Positions 47,401-57,100 of a DNA stretch of 64,000 nucleotides are shown piece after piece. Source of the DNA: Paenibacillus azoreducens (lineage in GTDB: Bacteria; Bacillota; Bacilli; Paenibacillales; Paenibacillaceae); assembly GCF_021654775.1 (NCBI RefSeq), contig NZ_AP025343.1, positions 1,302,001-1,366,000 of the forward strand. Reading direction: 5' to 3'. The stretch's first letter is position 1. The number at the start of each line of letters is the position of its first letter. The position numbers and the translations under genes were made by a program. The notes beneath the pieces were generated by a model. The model saw only the letters and a program-made list of their open reading frames with translations. It did no database searches and was not told the origin of the DNA.

Positions 47401-49741
47401 TTATGCGGTTTATTTGAGCAAGACGGGGGATACCTCCATCTTCAAGGAAATGATGACAGCGGATGACGGAACGACCGGTACCGTTTTCGAGAAGAGAATT
47501 AAGTTCGGGGCGAGAAGTATCGAGAAAGACCGCACCGGTGAGGGCGGGATCATGAAAGAAACGTATGCCATCGATGACCCGGGTTATTGGACGGTCGACA
47601 ACTACGCTGCGTTGGCAGGCTTGGCGTCGTATGAATACATCACCCGTGAGCTGTATAAGGCGGAAAAGGATCAAAGCTATCTGGATGAGGCGAAGTGGGC
47701 TAAAGATCAATACGATGACTTGCTTGCCAAATTCTCAGCCAAGCTGCAGCAAACGATGACGAACAATAACCTGAATTATATTCCCGCGTCTGTCGTGGAG
47801 AGCAACGATAAAAACCGAATGAAGGATCCTCGCGATGCGAACTGGGCTTCGATGTTTCTATTCGGAAGATGGCTGTGGGACGGATACTTGTATGGCGCGG
47901 ACCAGCCTGCCGACAATATTAACCTAAAGATGCTGGACGATACTTATACTTATGGCATCGAAAGACGAACCGCGGCGGGAGTAACCGATTCGCCATATAA
48001 CTTCGGCGGTTATCCTCACGGTTTCTATTCCAGCTCTTATAATGCAGGTTACGGAAGCTCCGCGCTTCGCGGGGAGAAATATAGAGACATGGGCATTAAA
48101 GCCTATGAATTCATGCTTGAAAATTCGATGAGCGGACCATTCAGTTGGTGGGAGGGCGTGGATTATCCTTCCAAAGAAAAAAGTCCTTGGACGGCGACCA
48201 ACGAGAAGCTTGGCGTTCGCAATACGCCGGGCGGGGGCGGATCGGCCCAGCATATCTGGGGGCAGTCCGTCAATTCCAAAGTATTGGCCGATTCTCTGAT
48301 CGCAGAGCGTGTTTACGATCAGAATACGAAATACGAAATTATCGTCGGCCGCGGAATTCCAAAAGAATGGGTTACGGATGCGGCCAAAAACAACAATGTG
48401 GTAGCTAAAGTCCATAACTATCCGGCATTCCAGGGCGGCAGAGTCGGATACGATGTCGTGAGAAATAACAATAAACTTGAATTCTCGTTTACGACCGATC
48501 TCACCCAAGCCAAGGCGGACGCCAGCAATGCCACCTTTAGTATTCAGCTGCCGAGCATGGTAAACAACATTTTGGAAACTTCTGCAGGAACCATTGACAA
48601 TGCTAAAGGGATCGTTACCGTTCCGCTCAGCATAAAGTCCGTTACCATCACGCTTAGCGATCTGCCAAAGCCTACATCTGATGTGGACCTCGATAAAGAG
48701 GAGTTGGAAATCGGTTTTGCTGCAGGCGATTCCAGCACATCCGTCACCCAAAATGTGACACTGCCGAAGCAAGGCCGTCATGGCAGCATGATTACCTGGT
48801 CTTCAAGCCATCCGCAAGTCGTATCGGAAACAGGCACCGTGAAGCGTCCGGCGGCGACCACGCAAGTGACGCTGACAGCTGTATTGACCAAAGACGGTCG
48901 CCAGGCACAAAAAAGCTTTGTGCTGACGGTCATCAAGTCGGATGCAGGTAACGGCAATGGTAATGGCAACAATGGCAACAACGGAAATAACGGCAACAAC
49001 GGTAATGGGAACAATGGGAATAATGGCAACAACGGTAATGGGAACAATGGAAATAATGGAAATAATGGAAATAATGGAAATAATGGCAATAGCGGGAATA
49101 ATGGAAGCAACGGCAATAATAGTAACAAGGGCAACAACAGTAACAACGGAAATAACGACAACAATGGCAATAAGGGGAATGGCGGGAGTTCGAGCCGGCC
49201 GGTGCTGAGCGATATTTCTAATCACTGGGCTCATGAAGCGATTGCCACCGCGGTAGAGCGCGGAATCGTGAAAGGATATGAAGACGGCACTTTCCGTCCG
49301 AATGGCACGCTTACGCGCAGTGAACTTATCGTCATGCTGGGCAGGGCGCTGAACCTTCCACAGGAAAATGCGGCCACGACATTTACCGATGAAGCCAAAA
49401 TTCCGGCTTGGGCAAAACCATACGTATCCGGCGCGCTCAAAGCGAAATTGGTGAAAGGATATGGTGACGGCACATTCCGCCCTGAAGGGAAGATGACACG
49501 GGCCGAGTTCGTGGCGGTCATTCGCCGGGCGCTTGATTTAAAGGCCGACGCCAAGTCTGCTTTGCCGTTTAAAGATGCAGATCAGATTCCAGGATGGGCT
49601 ATAAACGATGTGGCGGCGGTTCATCAAGCAGGCCTGATTGAAGGCAAAGGAAATAACAAGTTTGCTCCAAACGATTCATTGACACGGGCCGAAGCGGTTA
49701 CTTTGCTTCTTCGGATGCTGCAATATTCGAATGCCAAATAA
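44462..49741 (+). CDS. SLH-anchored surface protein with putative (alpha/alpha)6 glycoside hydrolase domain
   Basis: A 1759-residue exported protein, GTG start with AGGAGG upstream. Signal peptide to about residue 31; an acidic low-complexity stretch with imperfect E-SGSGPAEGKAGES repeats (about 35-130); the beta-rich module shared with the GH97 and GH31 proteins (about 138-324); a FIVAR-like helical domain (330-396); a beta domain (396-547); two more FIVAR-like domains (550-690); a region of about 700 residues (692-1400) that looks like a sugar-hydrolase sandwich plus helical barrel (ARLYSHDTIGILVQLI, GNLYWDANWKLAWAYAVYL, PFSWWEGVDYPSKE); an atypical Big2 domain (1410-1491); a Gly/Asn linker (1494-1578); three SLH repeats (1580-1759). 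I could not assign the catalytic region to a GH family; the pattern recalls clan GH-L/GH15-like barrels. Position after the binding protein points to the first attack on the polysaccharide. Confidence 0.85.
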   Translation: MKHSFNKAISKIMLMSLLITTIGPVYSAHAAPGLQITDKQALESGSGSAEDKVVETGSGPAEGKAGESDSGKTEGQVVQPDSESSDDKAGESNLEQPAEGKAPESELKGTEEEKLEPELKPQENQVLASDLQLAEGQVHGEFPVNLTQVGDVDWLHLKGNGSFAQIKKAGSNSIAFSVIGDDTTGTEGKLNKGGDTNYMSYAWTDGMSGHETSVNDTGFVVFYPKSSRDAGDYENVGWDATMAAQPQESTIIFGVGMWQAEMNIKIYFNDELKTDQTLSAGGISEVHKYQFKAPSNVKVKIEARQTKVLSQWGNMSFSGLAVSSKDIADKLALQNEYNKVKDMAQELYTDATWKPFAAARDKAKNVLAQTFASQQEFDSALNEMQAAIQALEKKDTNIRIDFMGNISGGYTFGSMGDQQDRYQTFTPKESFEMEYVQVRVIREHEPVSDLVVKLYATDDQGLPSGSPLAEKTVNERKVVSGEITTIPLAFNLEGGKRYAIVLSQKNLGSGEYRWYVMNKKSESSHEFYGKSVSGNFVSEASLGTGLLRVIQKSDVDRSVLQALVNELGQYNRKLFTVASWSQLESALNEANLLLNDVDAKQTAIDAVYEKLSAAFKGLEQGAGLNDIANIIEEISRVDMNGYTSESKSTLQQAIQEAKDLGNTAPDKDRVIAYSKVMNALDALEPEGKYQYESHPKITAAFGFEGDKNASLAFLDGTYQIGGSRPEQHGPIAPKQTVTFGVKNATDIKWYNAEGYLPAFIHEFSKDQMDYQIESFGNKHTVDGKDYVIDYSRMTVTNHSNEIRLLPVVSQNLTPLNAAANQAYTIQPGETVVRDYAIEADKYEYFDEGKTSFTSLTREQVAGQGDFDKNYASMKSYWDNRLSAVLDLDLPNKELVNAFKAGYIYTMIIKDGNYLHIGENGYARLYSHDTIGILVQLIQSGDFAHAKDYLKSVPLTGGINIETGEVDGNLYWDANWKLAWAYAVYLSKTGDTSIFKEMMTADDGTTGTVFEKRIKFGARSIEKDRTGEGGIMKETYAIDDPGYWTVDNYAALAGLASYEYITRELYKAEKDQSYLDEAKWAKDQYDDLLAKFSAKLQQTMTNNNLNYIPASVVESNDKNRMKDPRDANWASMFLFGRWLWDGYLYGADQPADNINLKMLDDTYTYGIERRTAAGVTDSPYNFGGYPHGFYSSSYNAGYGSSALRGEKYRDMGIKAYEFMLENSMSGPFSWWEGVDYPSKEKSPWTATNEKLGVRNTPGGGGSAQHIWGQSVNSKVLADSLIAERVYDQNTKYEIIVGRGIPKEWVTDAAKNNNVVAKVHNYPAFQGGRVGYDVVRNNNKLEFSFTTDLTQAKADASNATFSIQLPSMVNNILETSAGTIDNAKGIVTVPLSIKSVTITLSDLPKPTSDVDLDKEELEIGFAAGDSSTSVTQNVTLPKQGRHGSMITWSSSHPQVVSETGTVKRPAATTQVTLTAVLTKDGRQAQKSFVLTVIKSDAGNGNGNGNNGNNGNNGNNGNGNNGNNGNNGNGNNGNNGNNGNNGNNGNSGNNGSNGNNSNKGNNSNNGNNDNNGNKGNGGSSSRPVLSDISNHWAHEAIATAVERGIVKGYEDGTFRPNGTLTRSELIVMLGRALNLPQENAATTFTDEAKIPAWAKPYVSGALKAKLVKGYGDGTFRPEGKMTRAEFVAVIRRALDLKADAKSALPFKDADQIPGWAINDVAAVHQAGLIEGKGNNKFAPNDSLTRAEAVTLLLRMLQYSNAK
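48947..49185 (+). repeat. Gly/Asn-coding low-complexity repeat
   Basis: Short units of GGN-AAY-AAY (9 bp, many as AATAATGGA) encode a Gly-Asn-Asn linker before the SLH domains. The DNA is repetitive enough to slip during replication. Confidence 0.9.
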
Positions 49742-49784
49742 AAGGGCTGATATCGAGCTGATATCGCACCTTAGTATATTCTTC

Positions 49785-49840
49785 AAGCTATTGATCTATG
49801 AAGCTGTTGATCAATGAAGCTGTTGATCTATGAAGCTATC
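49785..49840 (+). repeat. 16-bp tandem repeat, three and a half copies
   Basis: Units of AAGCTGTTGATCTATG start at 49785, 49801 and 49817, with a partial copy at 49833. Noncoding, just after the SLH hydrolase gene. Confidence 0.85.
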
Positions 49841-49849
49841 TATCGCATT

Positions 49850-50645
49850 AAAGTACTCTAACGGACACAGGTGCAGCTATTGGGGTGAATTTCGACCATT
49901 GCGAATTCTACCGGACACAGCAGCCGCTATTGGAGTGAATTTTGACCATTATGAATTCTAACGGACACAGGTGCAGGTATTTAGTGAAAAATGCCCATTT
50001 TGGTGACTGTGTGGGGCAAATAAGTGCTGTGGTGACCGTTAGAATTTGAAAAGTACTGTTTTTTGCGAAATAGCGTCCGTGGTGTCCGTTAAGTTAACAT
50101 GATCCAGTTGTGCTCCTCGTTCGCTGCTTAAAAGGGCGCAAAGTAGGGGCTCCTCCTTAGCTCACTTAAACTTTAACGGACACAGCAGCCGCTATTGGGG
50201 TGAATTTCGACCATTATGAATTCTAACGGACACAGGTGCAGCTATTTAGCGAAAAATACCCATTTTGGCGACTGTTTGCGGCAAATAAGTGCTGTGGTAA
50301 CCGTTAGAATTTGAAAAGTACTGTTTTTTGCGAAATAGCGTTCGTGGTGTCCGTTAAGTGAACATGATCCAGTTGGGCTCCTCGTTCGCTGCTTAAAAGG
50401 GCGCAAAGTAGGGGCTCCTCCTTAGCTCACTTAAACTCTAACGGACACAGCAGCCGCTATTAGGGTGAATTTCGACCATTACGAATTCTAACGGACACAG
50501 CAGCCACTATTTAGCGAAAAATACCCATTTTGGCGACTGTGTGGGGTAAATAAGTGCTGTGGTGACCGTTAGAATTTGAAAAGTACTGTTTTTTGCGAAA
50601 TAGCGTCCGTGGTGTCCGTTAAGTGAACATGATCCAGTTGGGCTC
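49850..50645. repeat. 265-bp tandem intergenic repeat, three copies
   Basis: GATCCAGTTG recurs at 50101, 50366 and 50631, and CAGCCGCTAT at 49921, 50186 and 50451, each 265 bp apart. Each unit starts with forward TAACGGACACAG words and ends with inverted ATTC-type and GTGTCCGTTA words, so the ends can pair. The same core word occurs at 20.8-21.0 kb. No convincing reading frame exists. The rest of 49742-51142 holds a terminator (50773) and AT-rich DNA before the next gene. Confidence 0.9.
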
Positions 50646-50772
50646 TTAGGGATCCTGATATTTGTGCAGACAAATCATGCAGTCTTGTAAGAAGTTGAGA
50701 CTTTATACTCGTGCTCGTAGTGAAAATCAGCTGGTGACCATCAGGCCATGTTGGATTCCGAAGTAAATGTTT

Positions 50773-50809
50773 AAGCACAGCATCCATTGAAAAGATGCTG
50801 TGCTTTTTT
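50773..50809 (+). terminator. Rho-independent terminator with no gene before it
   Basis: AAGCACAGCATC pairs with GATGCTGTGCTT and is followed by TTTT. It is a perfect stem of 11-12 bp, a kilobase after the last stop codon. It may serve the SLH hydrolase transcript through the repeats, or an unseen small RNA. Confidence 0.85.
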
Positions 50810-51142
50810 CATAAGATAAAGCTCGGGTATTCGGACATAGGAGATCATTTGGACAAAAAAATGTACATCATGTCGCTTCCGCTGGCCAGATTGTTGCATT
50901 TTGGATGTATATGGATTCTCCTGCGGCAGATAGCCCCTTTTCCCTAGTAAAAAAGTTCCTTAAAATATATGAAATTAAATTTTATAGTATAAATATCCAT
51001 TTTTAATTATATTTCGAAATATTATTTTACATCCTTTTTACGAAATTATGGGAGGAGGGTTAACAAGACCCCGGTATACTTTTCTGAAATGGCGTTCTAT
51101 GCAGGACCTGAATTCTGATAGTAGAATAGGAGGTAAGATAGA

Positions 51143-54100
51143 ATGATTAGGAAAAGGACGAAAAAAATGTGGTCTGCCCTGCTTGGCGGCACGATGATAT
51201 TATCGATGCTGCTTCCGGTTCAGCAGGTGCTGGCGGAGAGCGCGGGTTTGGCGGCGGAAGGCAATGTCATTGATGAGAGGCAGGCGCAAATCGGGCCAGG
51301 GGCCACTTATACGTGGAGAGCCATGAAGTTAGACCGTGGACTGGAGAAGCTGCACATGGTGGAATTCAATCCCAAAAATAAAGCGCTTACACTCGAACCG
51401 GGCCTGGCGGACGGCAAAGTGTACGGCATGCAGGGCGTAAGCAAAATGGCCAGCGACGTGGATCGTCCGGGGAATCGGGTCATCGCGGGGATTAATGGCG
51501 ATTTTTACGATATGTCTAATGGCGTGCCGCTGGGTATGTTCATGGGTAGCGGCAAGATGCTTGTCAGCCCTCCGGACGACTGGTTTGCTTTCGGTTTGAA
51601 GGCGGATGGCACGACGTTGTATGGAACGAGCCCGAAGCTGGAAAAATCGCTGCTCATCGGTGGTGAAACGGCCGAATTAAGCGCGATTAACCGAACCCGG
51701 GGGAACCAGGACCTGGTGCTGTATACGCCTGATTTTAATGGAACCACAATGACCAATGATATGGGGGATGAAGTAGTCCTGAATGTGGTCAAAGGCGAGG
51801 TCAAGAGCGGTCAGACCTTGCAGTTGAAAGTTGAGCAGATACATAAAGATAAAGGAAATACGCCGATTGCCGAAGGCAAGGTGGTATTATCCGCGGCGGG
51901 CAAACAACGCGACACGCTCTCCGGTCTTAAGGCGGGGGATGAGGTTAGCATAAGCTTGAAGCTGCAGGATGACTGGAGCGACGTGACGATGGCGATCGGC
52001 GGTTCGGCGCTGCTTGTCATAGACGGCCAAATTCAGCCGAGTTCCGATCCTGCGGCACATCCCCGCACCGCGGTCGGTACCAAAGCAGATGGTTCCGTTG
52101 TGCTGCTGGAGATCGACGGCCGCCAGCCAGGATTTAGCGAAGGCGTGACGCTGGACGAGCTAGCCCGGATTATGAAGGACATGGGGGTTGTAAATGCCCT
52201 GAACCTGGATGGCGGCGGATCGTCCACATTTATTGCCCGGATGCCGGGAGAACGCGACAGAAAACTGCTGAATTCCCCTTCGGATGGCGGGGAGCGCAAG
52301 ACGGCGAACGGGATTTTGCTTGTTAACAAAGTGCCTGAGGGTGCGGCGGACAAGCTTGTCATCCAGCCGGAATTGCAGCGTGTGCTTGCAGGTTCGGCGG
52401 TTTCCTTCAAGGCGGCGGCTGTAGATGCAAACCTGCATCCGGCAGCTTTCAGCGGTCCTCTGCAGTGGAGCGTCTCGCCGGAGATTGGTATGCTGGACGA
52501 TCAAGGGATTTTTACGGCCGGAACACAAGCGGGTTTGGCGGATATTGCTGTTACAGCCGGCGAGCTGGGCGGAAAAGGGAAAGTCGAGGTGGTGGATACG
52601 CTGACAGAGCTTTCTTTTGGAGATACGGTAAAAAGCTTCGCACCGGGCAAATCGGAAAAGCTGAAAGTGACGGCGCTGCGGAATGGCCAGACCATTCAGG
52701 CGGATAACGGCCAGCTGGAGTGGCGCGTTGAAGGGCCGATCGGCTCAATCGACGAAAACGGAGTATTCACGGCGACTGACAAAACAGAACAAAGCGGTAA
52801 AATTATCGTCAGCTACAAAGGGATTGAAGCGTCCGTGGACGTGAACATCGGGCTTCCGCCGGTTGTGCTGGAGGACTTCGAGCATGGATTGGATCGCTAT
52901 CTTCCATCGGCCGGAGCCCAGTTTAAAACATCCAAAATTAGTGTTGAAACGGACGAGGATTTGGTACGGTTCGGCAATGGATCGCTGAAGCTGGAGTATG
53001 ATTTTACCGGCATGCCGGGTACCTCGGGTGCGTACCTGCAAACCAAAAGCACTGCCGACAACATCATGATCCCGGGGTATCCGGAGAAAATCGGCATGTG
53101 GGTATACGGAGACGGCAAAGCACATTGGCTTAGAGCGCAGCTGCGCGACAGCAAAGGGACGATTGCGCTTGACTTGACGAGTCAGGAAACCGGTGTGGAC
53201 TGGGTAGGCTGGAAGTATGTCGAAGCCGATGTGCCTAAGGGCAGAACGCTGCCGCTGACCATGGATATGCCTGTGCGTTACATGGAGCCGTCGGGAGCCA
53301 AAAAGGATGCCGGCGTCATTTACGTGGACCAGATCCGCGCTCTTTACGGTCCTAACGAAGACGATATGGAACCTCCGATTTTGAAAAATTTCTCGCCTGC
53401 GGAAGGCGAAACGGTTCATACGAACCAGCCGCTCATTAAGGTCTACGGCGAAGATGCTGGTTATGATCCGGTGAAGCATCCCGGGACGACTTTGATCGAC
53501 CCTGATTCGATCCGGTTTGACCTGGACGGGGTACGGGTACAGCATACCCTTTATCCGCCGGAAGGAAGAATTTATTACACGCCGGGGACGCCGCTGGCGG
53601 ACGGGGTTCATCAGGCGAAGGTTTCAGTAAAAGATCTTTCCGGCAACCGGACGACGGAAGCATGGACTTTTAACGTAGATACGGGTTCTTCCAAAATAAC
53701 GTACGATACGCCAAAGAACATCTATGCGGGAAATACGTATTCGGTAGACTTTAAAGGTGTTAAAGCTTCGGGCCTGAAGGACGGCCGGATCAAACTTGCT
53801 TTTGACATGTCGAAAGTGGAAAATTTGAGGTTCGTTCCAGGAAATAAGCTGAAGGCTTCCCAGGTTCAGGCTGATATCGACAGCAATACGGGGACGGTTG
53901 CTCTGACATTAATTGGTCTTCATGAAGCTTCATTAAACGATGAGGATCTCATCGGACAAATTCAATATGACGTGAAAAAGGACGTCGTCGGTACTCATAC
54001 GGTTCAGTTCGTGTCTGGCAGCGTTTCTTTTGTCGGTACGGGGAATGTGAACTATACCTTCTTTGGTCTGCCGCTGTCTTCCGAGATCAAAAGCGGTCTG

Positions 54101-57100
54101 ACGCTATCATGGAATGAAGACGGGAATGTTCAGGGTAGCGAAACGGTGTTCCGGGTCAAAGAGGAAGCGGGAGCGCCTGTAGAAGGAGCGCAAATCCTTG
54201 CAGACGGCAGTTCTATCGGTACGACGGACGCCCAAGGCGAGCTGAAAACGAGGGCCCTCACAGCGGAAGCCAAGACGTACAAGGTACAAGCGGTAAAGGA
54301 CAACTTGTTCAGCCCGGTTGCGGAATTTAAAGTTTCTCCGCTTTCCGGATCGGAAGCGCCGTACAACATCAATGTCAGCATGGGTGAAGACCCGTCTTCC
54401 TCAAGAGGATTCACCTGGCATACCCACCCGGGTACGGAGCCAACCGTCGTTGAAATCGCGAAGCAGTCGGAGTTTAGCGGTTTTGATCAGGCTAATGTAC
54501 AAAAAATTGACGGGACGAGCTATCTGTATCAAACGCTGGATTTGGGTACCGTACGGGTACATAAGGCGACCGCCCAGGGCCTTGAGCCGGGAACGGTTTA
54601 CGTGTACCGCGTAGGGGACGGTCAAGGGAATGAAAGCCCACAAGGAACTTTTAAAACGGCAGAGGTTTCCGGCGAGCATACGAAGTTTTTGTATTTTGCC
54701 GATTCCCAAGCTGGGGATCTTCCTGGTTACAAACTGTGGGGCAATACCGTGCAAAAAGCGGCGCAGAATACGCCTGACGCCGAATTTATGGTACATGTCG
54801 GGGATATGGTCGATAAAGGATTTAATGAACAAGAATGGAAATGGTGGTTTGGCGAAGCCCAGGGAGCCCTCATGAACACGACACTTGTCGGCGCGATCGG
54901 CAACCATGAAGTGATGGGCACGAAGGGAAACAATGATTTCCTTGCCCATTTCAATCAGCCGGGGAACGGACTCGAAAGCTTGAAAGGAAGCCATTTTTCT
55001 TTTGATTACAAAAATATTCATTTCATCGTGCTGAACAGCGAATATCAATATGAAGAGCAGCAGCAATGGCTGGAACGGGATTTGGCCGCCACGACGAAAA
55101 AATGGAAAATCGCGATCTTCCACCGCGGTCCGTACGGCAGCGTCTACGATACGGCGGACATTAGACGATTATGGGCGCCGGTATTGGAAAAGCATCAGGT
55201 AGACCTCGTGCTGAACGGTCATGATCATATTTACTTGCGGACGTATCCGATGATGAACAACCAGATCGTAGATGACGGCCAAGGGACGACTTATGTTGTC
55301 GCCGGTTCTACGGGGCCGAAGTTTTATTCCCTGACGAAGCGGGACTGGCAGCGGGTAACCGATGATGAGGCAACGCAAATGTACGCTTCGGTTGAAGTTG
55401 ATGGTGACCAGCTGAAATTCATGACGAAAACGGTGGGCGGCCGCGTCGTAGACGAGTTTACGTTGTCCAAGCAGACGCTGGCTCCCGAAGAAATCGATAT
55501 TGAGCAGCAGGACGTGCAGCTGGCCGTTGGCCAAACCTACCAGCTTACCGCCAATGTGAAGCCTGAGCAAGCCAATAAAAGCGTGACCTGGTCCGTATAC
55601 AGCTCTGATCCTGCAGATCAGGAAATCTCCGAATCTGTGCATCAGGAAATCTCCGAACCTGTAGATCAGGAAATCTCTGATCCTGCAGATCGGGAAATCT
55701 CCGAACCTGCAGATCGGGAAATCTCTGAACCTGTAGATCAGGAAATCTCTGAACCTGCAGATCAGGGAGTCGTAACCGTTTCGGCCGAGGGACTGGTGAC
55801 GGCCCGCGGTTTGGGGACGGCGGTAGTAAGGGCTACTAGCACGATCAATCCGGATGTGTACGGAGAAACGACGATCACCGTCAACCGGGTTCCTGAGGGG
55901 GCAATCGAATCATTGTCCATCAAGGGAAAAGAAAAACTTAAGATTGGCGAAACCGATCGGGCAGTTACGGAAGCCGTATATCAGGATGGAACGCGGGTTC
56001 AACTGCTGGAAGGCGTGTCGTATGCAAGCAGCGACAGCAATATTGCTTCGGTTAATGAACAAGGCCTGGTTACCGCATTGTCTGCAGGGACAACAGTGAT
56101 TTCGGCAGCATATAATTCCCTTCAGGCCGAATATGTGCTGAATGTGCAGGCTCCCGAACTTCCTCGTCCTCCAGGAGGCGGGGAAGGCAATGGGGGCGGC
56201 GGCAACAGCAATTCCGGCAGTGAAAATAGTGGTGGCGGCTCAACAGAGCAGGTTGCTCCACCAATTCAACCGCCTGTAAAGCCGGAACCGCTGCCTGAGA
56301 AAAAAGAGGGAACTTGGAATGTAACGGAAAGCGAGCTATCAACACTTGCCGCAAAAGGGGAGGTTGCTTTTAAAACGGACCAGCCGTTTGAAGAACTCAT
56401 TTTACCTGGCAATGCGGCTTCGCTGCTGCAAAATAAACCTGTAAGCATTTATGCGGGGAATGTTTCGCTGACGATTCCATCCGGTTTATTCGGTTCCTTA
56501 AACGAACGGGTGCCTGCCGGGCAGCTTGATGGAGGCAAAATCAAACTCAGCCTCAACCGGATTAGCGGAAATGAACAAGCACAATGGCTTACGGCCGCTG
56601 AGCATACAGCGGGCGTTTCAATCCGGGCAGTAAGCGATATGCTGAAACTTAGCTTAAGCGTCATCGCCAAAGACGGAACCGTGTATTCATTGACAGAATT
56701 GAAGAAGCCGATCGCGCTTACGCTCAAGGCATCATCCGATGCAAATCTGAAGCTGGCGGGCATGTATAGTCTAACGAACTCCGGCACGCCGAAGTATATC
56801 GGGGGAGCATTGGAAAGCGGCAACTTGAAATCCGACATCTCCAGCCTTGTTCCTGCTTATGCTGTCTTGGAATACCGCAGGGATTTTGCGGATACGGCAT
56901 CGCACTGGGCTTCCGGAGTCATTCGGGAACTGGCGGCAAAACATATGATCGAAGGCGTCAGCGGAGGCCGTTTTGCTCCGGATCAACCGGTAACGCGCGC
57001 TGAAATGACGGCCATGCTGGTTCGCCTGCTTGATCTCAAAGGCGGCGGCACAGCGCCGTTCAAGGATGTTGCGGCGGACCGGTGGTACGCGGAGGCCGTA

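Noticed and set aside
50569..50787. 72-residue minus-strand frame in the tandem repeat
   Set aside because: It starts at the downstream end with no clear ribosome site, runs into the noncoding repeat and has no protein-like pattern.
53700..54100. Cohesin-like domain as evidence of a true cellulosome
   Set aside because: It is a single divergent domain with no dockerin seen in any protein of the window, so a cohesin-dockerin system is not supported.
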